Shown piece after piece: positions 1 through 10,957 of a DNA stretch of 64,000 bases (position 1 is its first letter; each line of letters starts with the position of its first letter). A program made the position numbers and the translations under genes. Below the pieces are notes generated by a model, which worked only from the letters and a program-made list of their open reading frames with translations, made no database searches and had not been told where the DNA came from. Location: the NCBI GenBank assembly GCA_933228895.1, contig OW121855.1:31076698-31140697 (forward strand), read 5' to 3'. Source of the stretch: Platycnemis pennipes (Eukaryota; Arthropoda; Insecta; Odonata; Platycnemididae).

Positions 1-199
1 TAATGTGCTTTAGCACTGTTACTAGTGCACAGACACAAACAAAAACATTTTTAGAAATATCATTATTGGGGTTTTACTTTTGAGGATAAATATCATCATC
101 ACAGAGTTTTTCACTAAACGATAATGCTAATTATAAAAGGCAAGGTAAATAGCATGCCTATGGGCAGAGTTACTTGAATAAGACACTGCTCGCTGCATT
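1..199. other. Unassigned AT-rich sequence
   Basis: No coding signal or repeat end was recognised. The stretch ends at the left target duplication of the SINE that follows. Confidence 0.5.
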
Positions 200-560
200 T
201 CCATTAACGGATTGGTTGGTTATTCAGGGGAGGCGACCGACAGCTGAGGTCATTTGCGCCATTTAGGATAGGTTGGTAATTGGATAATGGTAGGAGTTTT
301 CAGGGAACGGAAGAAGGCTGGAGAGAAACCCGGCGTCGGCATTAGCCTACTCTTAACGAAAGGCGCCAATGAGACTACGGCTTAAGAGACGGACGGAGTA
401 CTGAACTTGAAATTCCCTCCGCTAGGAGGACATTTCAAGTCTCAAGTGGGGACCGGTTTTCCACTGAAAAGTCCGCCACTACTGGGAATCGGACCCGGGC
501 CCTCGGGATGGAAACCAGTATTCTAGCCACCACACCAACCCGATCCCCTCCATTAACGGA
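200..560 (-). mobile_element. Full-length tRNA-derived SINE (family A) with 12-bp target duplications
   Basis: The same 12-bp word, TCCATTAACGGA, lies at 200-211 and 549-560 and brackets a 337-bp element at 212-548. Read on the minus strand, the element starts GGGGATCGGGTTGGTGTGG. It has an A-box-like segment (TGGCTAGAATACTGG) and a B-box-like GGGTCCGATTCCC about 30 bp further on, as expected for a tRNA-derived RNA polymerase III promoter. The body includes the family hallmark TTCGTTAAGAG(C/T)AGGC followed by GCCGACGCCGGGTTTC, and the tail ends near CGGTCGCCTCCCC. This is the best-delimited copy and serves as the reference for family A elsewhere in the window. The exact 12-bp duplication is direct evidence of insertion by target-primed reverse transcription. 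Confidence 0.85.
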
Positions 561-894
561 ACTCGCGATCATTGTCTTCATGAGAGTATCTCGTCTCAAG
601 ATGTGGCCATTGACGTTGATTCTCTTTTACGTTTTCATCAGACTTCTATTTCCTTGAACTCTTCCCAGGATTTAGTTTATTACTCAGTCGATCTGTTTTA
701 CCTTCATCATTTCTTTTGTAACACACGCTTTGAATAGTTTCTAGTCTAGATAATTTATAGGCTGAGAAATTAACAGTTTAGAAATGATTACAGAATCCGA
801 ACATTTTATGGATGGATCAGCATGTTTCATTTAGCGCCAAAATTTCATCAATTTCCCTTTATCCCTTAGTATCCAGGTCTTGCTGGTCTATCTA
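561..894. other. Unassigned sequence
   Basis: No open frame or repeat family was recognised. Composition is AT-rich and unremarkable. Confidence 0.5.
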
Positions 895-1140
895 TTTCAT
901 CGAACGCGGAGGTCATTTTTTATGACTTAAAAAATGCGAACGAAACCGCAAAAACCTCAGACCGCCGCGGGAGAACTCGCGTCTCCGGATTAACGGCATT
1001 GGCGGGAGCGTTCCCCTCCTCCGCGACGGTGATTCGAATCCGCGCGTCGTAAACATACGCCCGGAACCCCTCACCTGTTTTACATCCCGCGCGCACTCAT
1101 TTGCTAAACTCTCGTCAAAAACCGAGAGATGCCACATGCC
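895..1140. other. CpG-rich islet
   Basis: CpG dinucleotides are locally dense (for example CCGCCGCGGG and CCGCGCGTCG) in otherwise AT-rich DNA. The open frame on the minus strand here has no recognisable protein similarity and is probably a by-product of GC content. It could be a regulatory segment or an old GC-rich repeat; neither can be shown from sequence alone. Confidence 0.35.
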
Positions 1141-2504
1141 TCCCTTTCAGAAAAATATTCCGCAAGCCGGGAGCGACTGTTAGGTGACTCATCTGACCCT
1201 TTTCCTGGATTAACTTGGAAAGGATGCCAGGACGAGCACTTGTTCGCTAGCATTTGCCGTCTCCTTCACATCAGAAAGAAGGTTTACGCCTGAGCGCCTG
1301 AGTCATGTAAATCCGGCGTGAAGAGAATATGGCGAAACGAGAAATGACGGCTGTTTTACTTCATCGCAAGAAAAAGAAAGAAAAAATCGATTATAAACAT
1401 CGCATTGAGTCAATCGCCCCAAAATACTTTAGGGAAACGATAATGTATCAGCTACTAACATGCGATCCTCAACATCTTTCACAGCCAAATCCCTTAACAA
1501 AATAAATTAAGTAACCACAACTAATATTATTTTGGCGACCACTGCCTGAATGTTTATACTGATTTCCTGGCCTGTATTTAATATTTATATTCATTATTTT
1601 CTTTGAAACATTTTTGGCATAATTTCCTAAAATCAAACCACTAGGCTGTAAAAAATAATTGTTGTTGGAGGTGCACTATATCACCAAGGAACTGGATACA
1701 CAAACGCTTGTCTACCCCCAAAATCTGGACAGTAAGGGCAGGATAGAGAATGAAAATGGACAAGAGTCGTTTGTAGCATTAATGTGGAATAATATCGACA
1801 CGACAATATGGGCGGGGAGAGGCAAAATACTGACGAAAACCGTAACTGAAAGAATAAGGGGGTATATTGAAGTATTTTTCGGAGTAAAATGATTGTCTTC
1901 TTTAAATTCAGGAAGTAAGAAGGAATGAAGAAGAAATAAAGAGAAAAATAGACTGATAGAATATGATAATTGTGATAAAAATGTAGCCTTTATATTCTGG
2001 TACACCACCAATTTCAAGTGCTTAAGTTGAGTAGTGATTAATCTGAAAGCAAGATTCGCTTCCTCAACTCAATGTACAGTCTACATTCAATGAAAGCATC
2101 CCTGAGGTTATATGGTAGCCCTATTGAGAGTCCTACATCTTTGGGCATCCCATGACAGTTTAATAACTCTGCTGTCTCAATCATTTCTTCATTTTCTTTC
2201 TCTTCCACGCTTACCCGGTATTCTCCCCATGGAGCATTTAACATTTCGATAACCTGCAATAATTGCCTTATTTGCTTCTGCTACTTCTGAATTTCTCCCA
2301 TCAATTTTATTTATCAGGCAAAATATAATTCATAAATTTCATAAATCTCTTTCTCTCTCCTATTCCTCTCCCGGTCAATCTCAGCCCTCCTTATTCACCT
2401 TCTTGTCCATATTTTAAAATTATAAAATGTAGTTTATTTTAGTTACTCCTCAGATCACGTTTTGAAGCAGGAATGCTGCAGTAAAGGCTTAAAATATAAG
2501 AAAT
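1141..2504. other. Unassigned AT-rich sequence
   Basis: Short open frames on both strands (around 1659-1892 and 2038-2259) show no conserved motif. No repeat ends were seen. Confidence 0.45.
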
Positions 2505-2740
2505 AAAGCTTCCGGGATGTGGATGTGGAGAAAGAACCAAAAGGCAAGGTGGGTAAAGAAAGACGAAGAAGTACTGAGCATGGTAAGGGAGGAGAGAAAG
2601 TCTAGATAATTGGGACGTTATAGGATAAGTAGATGGAGCAGATGGTAATAGGGGTGGTGTTTTGACAGACATGATAGAATAGAGAATGTTAGATTTGCTT
2701 TGATGAGAGAATAGTACAGGGTATTGTGACATAAAGATGA
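2505..2740 (+). pseudogene. LINE reverse-transcriptase C-terminal relic
   Basis: Around 2552-2620 the plus strand reads DEEVLSMVREER and then, after a stop, RYRISRW. This resembles the block after the RT thumb of many arthropod LINEs (EEVL..V.EER...I...R..W.GH). The rest is broken by stops. The same block recurs at 8310-8480, and the segment that follows it is seen at 24110 and 53030, so these are probably pieces of one family. No intact catalytic motif is present. It might instead belong to another non-LTR clade with a similar tail. Confidence 0.5.
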
Positions 2741-3299
2741 GAGTTGGGAAGTGGAATAATAAAAAGAAGAGTAGGACATCTCTATTTGAGTCGATATTGA
2801 GGATTAATCGTTGCTTTGAGTCAATAGATCATTTTGCCCCCTGAAAACTCATCAATTATACTTATACGAAGAATTTATTATAAATAAATGACTTTAGTGT
2901 CTTCATATTACTTTTGGGACTCATTGGCGTGCAGGTTTTTTTTAGGGCAACAGTTTCATGCCTTCAGGTTCAATAGAAATTTTGGTGGCTATTATTACTC
3001 TTGTCCCCAAAAGAAAACAACTTGACGGATATTTTGAAGACTAATATGAAGCCAACGCCGCGAAAGCCTCGTAGGTAAATGTGTTTAGTTTTTTAGAAAT
3101 CAGGTAAGTAGACAGAGCGTGGTAGATATGTATGGTCCTTTTGCGTATGAATAAGAGCAAGTGCGTAAATTTCTTCTAGGCCAGAAGCAAGTTAGGTTTG
3201 CATGGTCATTATATAATTGAGATTTTATCCCGGGTGTGAATTTTATAAGATAATGATATTTTTCATGAGTCTACCTGTGTCTTGTTTGGTGTTTTTTTG
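2741..3299. other. Unassigned AT-rich sequence
   Basis: No feature recognised. Confidence 0.45.
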
Positions 3300-3455
3300 T
3301 AGAGAACTTAAATGTCTGCTCTTCGTCCATCGAATTGGATGTTAAACAGTTGAAACCTTGGCGTCTTTCGTTAAGAGCTGACTAATATCAACGTCAGGGT
3401 ATACTACTCACTTTAAACGTTCCCTAAAAAATTCCTATCTCAGCATGACTGCCAA
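3300..3455 (+). mobile_element. SINE family A, 5'-truncated copy
   Basis: Family A body order is preserved: GAGAACTTAAA, CGTCC(A)TCG, GATG(T)TAAAC, then TTTCGTTAAGAGC. A diverged CAACGTCAGGG follows in the position of CCGACGCCGGG, and AATTCCTATC(T)CA lies near the end. The tRNA-related head is missing. The same order is clearest in the copy at 40430-40745. Confidence 0.6.
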
Positions 3456-3840
3456 CATATACTAATCGACGAGAAATTACTTGACCCGCGGTTCTGAAGA
3501 TGTACAACTTTTCCAATTAAACCAACCTCCATCGGTGGAACAATGATGGAAATAACAGCAATTTCTTCCTCGCCAATTCCTATTACGCAGTCGGCACGTT
3601 CCCCTGACACGCCGCGGTGACGCAAGACATGCGGAGCGCCGTCGCGGCACCAATCACGTCCCTCCTTGCGATTGTATCCCTCCGCGCGGAGTATACGGCG
3701 CGTCCGAATCGGGGGCTCTTGATTTGTGCAACCGTAAATGGAATGTCTCGATATTGGACCTCTCTCTCTCTGATTCTCTCACCCCGGCACCTTTCATCTC
3801 GTGCCCTCGGTCACCTCCCCAAGACTAGTGAAATGTAGAA
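3456..3840. other. CpG-rich islet
   Basis: Sequence around 3590-3720 is CpG-rich (GCGGAGCGCCGTCGCGG). Open frames on both strands overlap here without protein similarity. No promoter element was identified with confidence. Confidence 0.3.
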
Positions 3841-4174
3841 GGAATAGAGAAAGGGGCTGAGAGGCTAGTTGCACACCCAGACACCCATTATCTCCCGGTA
3901 GTTTCGTGGGAAATTCCATTGTGAACGACCCCGTCACTTGGGGAAAAAAGAACGCCAAAAATGGATGCGAATGACTGTAACTATGGGAGAACACAGGCCT
4001 TCTCCACGTGGAAAAAAGAACTAATTTTCGTTGACATGAACGTAACTTTGTGTAATACTCTTTCTGTTGCAAGCAAGAAAGTGAAAGGAAGAAATTTTAG
4101 TAAAAATTCAGTTTATTTCATCAGGCTACCTGGCGAGTGAAGGAAAGGTCCATTTTGGCACGGAACATAGAGGA
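3841..4174. other. Unassigned sequence
   Basis: The minus-strand open frame across this part shows no recognisable domain. Confidence 0.4.
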
Positions 4175-4500
4175 GCCACGTAGTTAAGCATTCAGTTCAA
4201 GGAGGATATATTATTCAGAAGGAGAATGTAATAATAGTTGGAAATGAGCACGGGAATAAGGAATTATTTCATGGGAACGTTAAACTGGAGCATACGCCTT
4301 ACAGCACTGAGACGTGCAATAAAGGCCTGCGGAAAGGCACTAAGGAAAACTAGAGCATTTGAAGAGTGGTACTATGGAAGTATCACGAAGAAAACTTGGA
4401 TAAATAACAGCTAAGGAACAATTGAACATCAGTGAAGTTTTGCATTGAGTACGAGAAAAAAGACGCAAAAGCAAAAATAAAGGAAAAAAGGTGGTCCAAC
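4175..4500 (+). pseudogene. LINE reverse-transcriptase C-terminal relic
   Basis: The plus-strand frame starting near 4288 reads WSIRLTALRR and, further on, RAFEEWYYGSITKKTWINN before a stop. This matches the pattern W.IALYG.ET(W)...R.L.AFE.W.YR...KI.W.D, typical of the region just downstream of the RT domain in arthropod LINEs. What follows looks like a degraded EEVL..V.EKR block. No catalytic residues of the RT remain. It could be the upstream part of the same family as the tails at 2505 and 8310. Similarity is by eye only. Confidence 0.45.
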
Positions 4501-5362
4501 GTTGTCGGACCATTCTTACGGATCTTCACCCATTATGGTCTCATAAACAGCTGTTTAAGGAAAAGTGAAGGGGAATAATTGCTAAAAAAACCTCATATGA
4601 CATATGTGGGGTAATGGGTGTAAAGGGAGAAGAGGTATGTGAAATTTGAATAGGTTAGTCATCAAAGGAATCAATTAAGCTGGCTTAAACATCTTATGGT
4701 TGGCTATGATGTCGAAGGAAAAAAATGTTTTGCCTTAATTTGCATAATACAGTACAGTGAAATAAAACCAAAATGGAATATATTGGAATAATGATATTAC
4801 CACCAGCTAATGGTTTTCATATTCTTCCATGAACCTGTCAGCAAAGATGTAATCCATTTTGACAAATTCGAGGGAAACATACACACCTCCGGATTTACCC
4901 CCGTAGACCAGAATTGCAGATGAAAAAAGATTTTCGAGGGAAGTAGGCAAACATTAAAATTTAAAAAGGAAAAATATCCCTGTTCGAACTTACGGGTTTG
5001 GTTCAGCAACTTTGACATTTAATACATAGCTTTTTATAAAAATGGAATCATAGAAGTGGCCTTTGAAATATGACCAGAAAAACAAAGAGAATAAAAAAAA
5101 TAGGGGAAAGCAAAGGTTTCACAAAATGCGAGTGAAGGTACAAGTTTACACATTCCCTCAAAACATCGTTTAAATTTGCGTTTTCAGGAAATTAAAAGTT
5201 TTAGTTCTTTTACCATATCATTCAGGATTAAAGGCAAAGACAAATCGGCCTGTATCTATTGACACATAGTTCTTTGGTGAGACTTTCTGAGCAGTGGATG
5301 TCAAATAGCGCCCAATATATGATACAGACAAGCGTTGATGAAAACGTCAAAAACATTCCCAC
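4501..5362. other. Unassigned AT-rich sequence
   Basis: No open frame with recognisable similarity. The segment ends at the left tip of MITE-540 copy 1. Confidence 0.45.
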
Positions 5363-5901
5363 AATGGGGTCGTTTACCATATTTTTTTTATTGCCGAATC
5401 TGATAGAGTTTGTAAAATAAAAGGACCCGTATTTTGCCGTTTTTTGATCCGACAATTATTTCCCGAGTTATAAGCGGCGAAAAACTGATGTTTTTAACCC
5501 TTTCGGAAAAGTGGGTGTGGTGCAACCTCTGACGTATATCTAATTCGTCCAATCACAACTGAGCCCGCGAAGCTACTTCGCCTTATCGCAAAGGGGGGGA
5601 CACAGCTGACTAGGCCAATGGGAGCGATTTCGACAGCATCTGTGCGAGCAGACCTTCCGAGAACCCCCCTCCACTCCCTTCCCCCTCCCCTGAAAGCAGT
5701 CAAGGACGGGAGGAAAATGACGTCAATGTTACCACAGCAGAATTTTCGGCGGGCGTCACCTTTTGCTTATTTTAATATTTGCTTTATGAGTGAATGGCTC
5801 TGGTTAGAAGATTATTTTTTTCACTAAAATTCGTTTTTCGTTTCCATCTAACGATTTCGTGTACAAAATTGCGATTTCGGTTCCGAGTAAACGCCCCCAT
5901 T
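5363..5901 (+). mobile_element. MITE-540, copy 1 (non-autonomous inverted-repeat element)
   Basis: One of four copies (others at 23348, 26880 and 51661) of a 537-539 bp element. The ends are short inverted repeats: AATGGGGTCGTTTAC at the left and GTAAACGCCCCCATT at the right. The interior has an AT-rich left part, a GC-rich middle with GTCAAGGACGGGAGGAAAA next to a perfect TGACGTCA, and a right part with TTTCACTAAAA and GCGATTTCGG. The short frames inside are not shared as proteins between copies, so it is probably non-coding. No direct duplication of flanking bases is visible, so the superfamily is unknown. Confidence 0.8.
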
Positions 5902-6171
5902 CTGAAATGGCATTATAAACATTTATGGGCCACCTAAATTTTTTTGGTGATAAGATTGGGGCAGAGTATCTAGAAAGGTTGTTTTCATCATCTAACTCCT
6001 CATAGACAAAAGACAACCTAGACCTTATTAATGAATTATTTTTAACTTATGGTGTTGTAGTGGCTGGGAAAAATGACCCAAGTGTTTTGTAAAATAATTA
6101 TTCTGTAAAATACCATTATTATTTTAAATTCTAACCAGAAAAATAATGAAGTATCTAGAGGTGGATAAAAA

Positions 6172-6205
6172 CTTGATGCTCCAAATCGCGATTTGGAACA
6201 TCAAG
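6172..6205. repeat. 34-bp near-perfect palindrome
   Basis: The arm CTTGATGCTCCAAATCG meets CGATTTGGAACATCAAG with no loop and one mismatched pair. It is a simple inverted repeat; no flanking repeat family was recognised. Confidence 0.8.
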
Positions 6206-6737
6206 TTGTGGAGCAACAATGGAACCGCGGTTCCATAGGTCATTGCTATGCTATGAAATCTAGCTTCATGAAAGGGGAAAAAAGGTAACACTATTGGACA
6301 ATAAATGAAACATAATGACATTAAGAAAGATCAAATGAGAGTTTTATTGCTGGCCAAGAAAATTATTGGTGAAAGAATGATGTGAGTTTCATAAGGAATA
6401 CGGATCATAACTAAATTGACGGCTACATGTTTACTGCTGATTCAGGAACCTCTCCGCAAACAAGTACGTTTTATCAATCGCGTGACCATTAATGCTACTA
6501 TGAACATATGGAATAGTTCATGGATCTTGAAGTACGACTCATGTTCCATGTGAAAACTTCAGCCGAGCGTGTCAATGCAAACGTATTTTCAAGGGCAGTA
6601 AGAGTTTACATTTCCCCAATATTAGCTTTTTTTCTTCGAGGTAATCTAAATGTTAAAAAATGAACAGATATACGAAGGAAATAGCCATTATAAGAAATTT
6701 TTTACAATTGCAACCAGGAAAGTAGTCATAAATTTGC

Positions 6738-6775
6738 TTTGGGGAAGGGGAGCAGGGTGTGGGGTGGGAGGGGTA
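6738..6775 (+). other. G-rich tract with quadruplex-like spacing
   Basis: Five or more runs of three to four G are separated by one to four bases (GGGGAAGGGG then GGGTGTGGGGTGGG). It fits the usual G-quadruplex pattern; no associated gene is visible. Confidence 0.5.
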
Positions 6776-8299
6776 AGTCTAGTGTACCGTAACTTCAAAC
6801 AAATCAGCTTTACGCGATAGGTGCCGACATGTTACAAATTTCTTCCCATAATTTTCAGTGCTTGGCATTTACTTCCATTGTGCCCATTCCTAACTCTTCT
6901 CACTGGTTAAAGTGCACTACTTACCTTGTTATGAAGCAGTTAATTGGACAGGCTCCAGAACAGAGGTTCAACGCATGCAAACATGTCAGATTGAAAAGTA
7001 CAATAATTAGCCACACACGTATCAAACTAGTGATTACGTTTCAAGAGACTTAACACTTGAATTATACGCAGTGTAATCCTGATTCTAATTCCCAGTTAAA
7101 ATCAGAATAACAAAATTATTGGGAAAAAATTTCGGGGGTGACTGAAGCCCTAGAAGCCTCCCCCCTGACTATGTCCTGATGCCTGATGGCAACAGTTGTT
7201 ACAAATTTACAGCATTGTCGCCAATCATCGTCGTACGAAATATTGATCGAATTTCGTCGCGACGGAAAAGAACACATTGAAAACATAAAAACCTCATTAA
7301 CGCACAGCAGTCAAGGCCTTTTTAATTTACAGGCAATGGTAAATAAATATAGTTTATGGCATTAGAAATATAATTTTAATCAAGTACCTACAAAACAAAG
7401 GAGGAATAAATAAATACATTTAAAAATGATGATTAATGGGATGACGCTAAAATGCATCATATTTCAGATGATATCGTAATAACAGAAAAGAAACTAAAAT
7501 ATCTTCGAATTAAGTTGAACATCAAGAAAACAGTGGAGTATGGAAGTAAAGAACTAGAGTTGCTAATACAACCACTAAAAAGAGGGTACCAATCAATAAA
7601 GCGATAGATGGAACATGGAAGCAGGCCTAACGCCACAATAAAAGTAGCAGGAGTGCCTGAAATCACCATGTATCGAAGTAATTTAACAGGAAATCGGAGG
7701 ACAACGGATACAACCTAACGATAGCTCATGCTACATATGCGTCCTTGATTCTGGGGTAACTAACGTATCTTGAGAGGCAAACGAATAGATTATGAAAGCA
7801 CAAGGTAGGAGTCTGTGGAGCATATCATCCGTCGGCTTTAGATAAGAACCCCTTGAAAAAATAGTATGTCAGCGCGAAAGTGTAGCGTTGGATCCGTGGT
7901 ATCAAATGGAATTTACCCAACAATTAGCCAATAAATATAACAAAGAAAAGCTAAGTAAAAACCACATGTACACTTTTAAGAGAAAATACATCTAATGGCC
8001 GTTCCAAGGGACATAGTCCTATTATTTATGGTGTAAAAGATTTGCGTATCATAGTACATTAGGCGAACGTAGATATAGGGGAAAGAGGATAAAATCAGCG
8101 TACCCTTTGGAGGTGTGGGGGTGGAGGTGACTGATTAATAGCTTGCTACCGACTATGATAGATTATGATAGAGCAACACCACTGTACTGCTTAAAGTTTC
8201 ATTCATCTATCGACTCTATCTCCACGCTAATTCTTTTCCTTGCGCATATTTCCTGTTCCTCTTCATACTATCCATAATCGGGCAAGTTCAGGTGAAAGG

Positions 8300-8490
8300 A
8301 CAAAACAGTGCTGTGAGGTTGAGGGAGGAGAGGAAGATGTCTGAATGAATAAATTGAACACGTTATGAGTGGATAGAACGTGTTATACCGGGCGAAGGGT
8401 TTAAAAACGATGTGATAATAACAAGAATGTAGGGTAAGACATGAGAAGCTAGAATATGCTGTTTGGGCCATAATGAAGGGCAGACAATAT
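8300..8490 (+). pseudogene. LINE reverse-transcriptase C-terminal relic
   Basis: The plus strand reads LREERKMSE, stop, then RYEWIERVIPGEGFKNDVI and, after a short gap, a weak GRM-like end. This matches (V)REER.L......RY.WIGHVLRGEGLL.DVIEGRM, the conserved block before the C-terminus of many arthropod LINE polymerases. It contains two or more stops and no catalytic motif. It is probably the same family as the pieces at 2505-2740 and 24070-24352. Confidence 0.6.
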
Positions 8491-9663
8491 GAGAAGATAA
8501 GGGAGAACTTCAATAGAATTTTTGGTTATCAATATTCATGCGGAAATGGTATAGGTATCATATGTATCATGATCAGCTTCAGTGATTAATAGCAGTGATA
8601 ACGTGAGAGTAATGTAGAAGGATATCGGAATTTTAAGACAAGCCCATAGTAAGAAGTATACAATGGAAAAAGATCCATCAAGAATCAAGAAGAGTGGTTT
8701 TGGATATGAGAAAATGGAACACCGAAGCCATCTCAACGTTGAGACACTGATGACAATGAATTGCTGATTCAAGTTGCTCCTTTCGAGCCAAAATTCTATC
8801 CAAGAACTGAAAGCCTTTGGCGAGAATCGCTGTCACTCGGAAGGATGAAATTTATTCAAGCGACTAGTTATTCAGATGGATACGACGCTCGCTTTCAAGC
8901 CCTTCCATGCCGCCTTAAGAATGCCTGTGGTCGAGGAGAACTTTGCGCAAACGCAAGAAAGGAGACGCTGTCGGCCCGTCTTTCAACTCGGCTCCCTTTT
9001 GTTGTGATGCGAGCAAAACTGCGAGACTAAAGCCGCCGACTTCCCGTCTCCCCCTTATGGCATTATCTCCCCGAGCGCCGCTGATTGAGCCAAGGTGACG
9101 TCTCGCCTATTCGCACACGTCGATTCCGGGAAACATCGCCGATGTCGCCGAGGAAACGGAGGCTCGTGCCTCGTTTCGTTTCTGCAGTATCCAAGGGGAA
9201 CACGGCGAGATCAAAACATAATGTCGTAATGGGCGCTCTTTCGCTTTCGGCTTCACCTCACGTCTTTTGTCTCGCCAGCCGAATGTCCTCGCGTGCTTGA
9301 GGGACATGCATTTATTACGTAACAATGATTTTCCACTTTTCTCGATCCCCACCTTCAATTCTCCGCAACATTCCCCACGGGTCGTTTTACACGAACTTAT
9401 TTCAGTTATGAAATTCGTACCGAATTTACTCTCTCTGAATTCACCGAATTCAATATCAAACTCAAAATCGAATCGTGTTTATGGTTCAGTCGTTTTGCGC
9501 AAATGAAATAAATCATATGAAATAAATGAGTCGAATTCGATTTTTATCGCTGAAAAAAGAAATAAATAAGATACCTAATTATTTTTCGCCAGTCTCGTAT
9601 CCAACAACAATTCACAGACGAGTAGAGCGTTTCAAGAAAATACAGATCCGAATGAATAAGGTT
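8491..9663. other. Unassigned sequence including a CpG-rich block
   Basis: 8930-9290 is CpG-rich relative to its surroundings and carries overlapping open frames on both strands that show no domain. This could be a regulatory segment. The rest is AT-rich with nothing recognised. Confidence 0.35.
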
Positions 9664-10050
9664 TGATCAGAGAACTAGGAAATGTGCAGCGTAGAGCAGC
9701 TAGATTTGTTTAAAGGTGTTATGATTTTGTAGTATGTCAAGAAGGTTTTCAAGAAGGTTTTGTGGTGTGTCAATATTAATAGAAAAATTAGGTTGGAATG
9801 ATTATCAGAACGTGGTATTACAGAATATACAGGTATTACAGAAATTTAAATCGGATGGCTTTACTGAAGATGTTAGGCATATATTAAGAACACCAGCGTA
9901 TTATGCTAGATTCGACCAGATAAATAAGATAAGAGTGATAGATTGTCGTACAAATAGATTCAAAATGTCATTTTCCCCCCGTATTAAAAGAGAACAGTAT
10001 AGGCAGCATAGCAAAGGGATAGGTAGGGGAAATATTTTAGAGTAGTCTGT
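9664..10050 (+). pseudogene. LINE reverse-transcriptase C-terminal relic (Jockey/CR1-like tail)
   Basis: 9670-9715 reads LIRELGNVQRRAARFV and then a stop, matching the LE.VQRRAARFV block found just after the RT domain of many arthropod LINEs. A frameshift with a local duplication (TCAAGAAGGTTTT twice, 9737-9765) follows. The next frame carries LIEKLGWNDYQ, then LRTPAYYARFDQINK and later RTNRFKMSFSPR. These match the family pattern LE.LGW..L..RR, L..P.Y..R.D...K and RT..F..SF.PR. The end near 10045 is the normal protein terminus of such elements. The copy is dead: 5'-truncated, frameshifted and with an internal stop. The exact clade is uncertain. Confidence 0.75.
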
Positions 10051-10667
10051 AGTGTACGATGCATGTATTAACAACCAATCCCTTTATTACTATGTATATA
10101 CTAGCCACGTAGCTGCATGTGACCCTATTATGTAGCATATTCCCATGTAGTAGCCTAGTTGCATGTCAATAGAGCATGTTTGGTGATTTTCACTCCCTGC
10201 CACACTCCCTTGTGGTGGCTCTCAGGGTACTACGTAGATGTACCCGTAGTACTAGGTAGTACTACGTATACGTACCCAGCTCCCCCACAACCGGTGGGGG
10301 AGCTGGATTCAACGAAGTGGTACGACATCTTGCAAATCACTGCATACCAATACGTACTACAGTCGTTTCTTCGTCACATCTGAGGAAGAATTATCCCATC
10401 AATCACTCTAGAACAATTACTAAAGTCTTCTACATTTCTCTCACGTTGCCAGCAGTTTGGTAGCGTGAAAAGGTTTCAAAAGTAAATCACCCACACAATG
10501 CAAGGAAACAATAGCTTCTGGGAATGCGCCGGTCCGATATCGAAACGAGAGTTGGATCGCATGAAAGGGTTCGTCTGAGACTTTTAGTACTCAATTTTGA
10601 GCACTCAGAATTTAGTTCGATTTTTAGTACTGAATTAAGTGTTGCGTAAAATGGGATTAACACTTCT
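10051..10667. other. Unassigned sequence with nested hairpins
   Basis: Probably includes the 3' untranslated remnant of the preceding LINE. A hairpin at 10277-10305 has 11-bp perfect arms (CAGCTCCCCCA / TGGGGGAGCTG) around a 7-base loop. Next to it, 10205-10275 has repeated TAGTACTACGTA-like words. Confidence 0.45.
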
Positions 10668-10957
10668 GGGGATCAGGTTGATGTGGTGTATCGAAGACAA
10701 GCCTCCAATTACGATGAACTGGGTTCAAATCCACACAGGGGTGGAATTATGGAATCCCCAACAAGGTTCTAAGAGGAGAAAACTCAGGCGTACAGGAGTA
10801 CAGCACTCCACCCGTTGGATGGGACGTTAATTCATTTGGTGCCTCTCGTTAAGAGCAGGCTACATCGGCATTCCCTGACTTAATTCTCACCTCAACTCTG
10901 ATGAGGTACTCCCCCATCCAAAAAATAGCATAGCTGCCGCTCGCCTCCCCGAATAAC
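10668..10957 (+). mobile_element. SINE family A copy
   Basis: It starts GGGGATCAGGTTGATGTGGTG, the family 5' end. A B-box-like GGGTTCAAATCC follows at about 10720, then AGTACAGCACTCC and CCGTTGGATGGG. The hallmark CTCGTTAAGAGCAGGC lies near 10847, and the copy ends at CCGCTCGCCTCCCCGAATAA. Near full length. Target duplications are not clear, so the copy is probably old. Confidence 0.75.

Larger units (their letters stand above)
5902..8299. other. Unassigned sequence with local structural motifs
   Basis: No gene recognised. It holds the 34-bp palindrome at 6172-6205 and a G-rich run at about 6740-6773, both listed separately. Around 7085-7170 a CTCCCCCCTG-type motif resembles the ends of some dispersed repeats, but no boundary could be set. 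Confidence 0.4.

Noticed and set aside
5494..5703. Short open frames shared between MITE-540 copies
   Set aside because: The frames are not the same between copies once indels are counted; their presence follows from the GC-rich middle.
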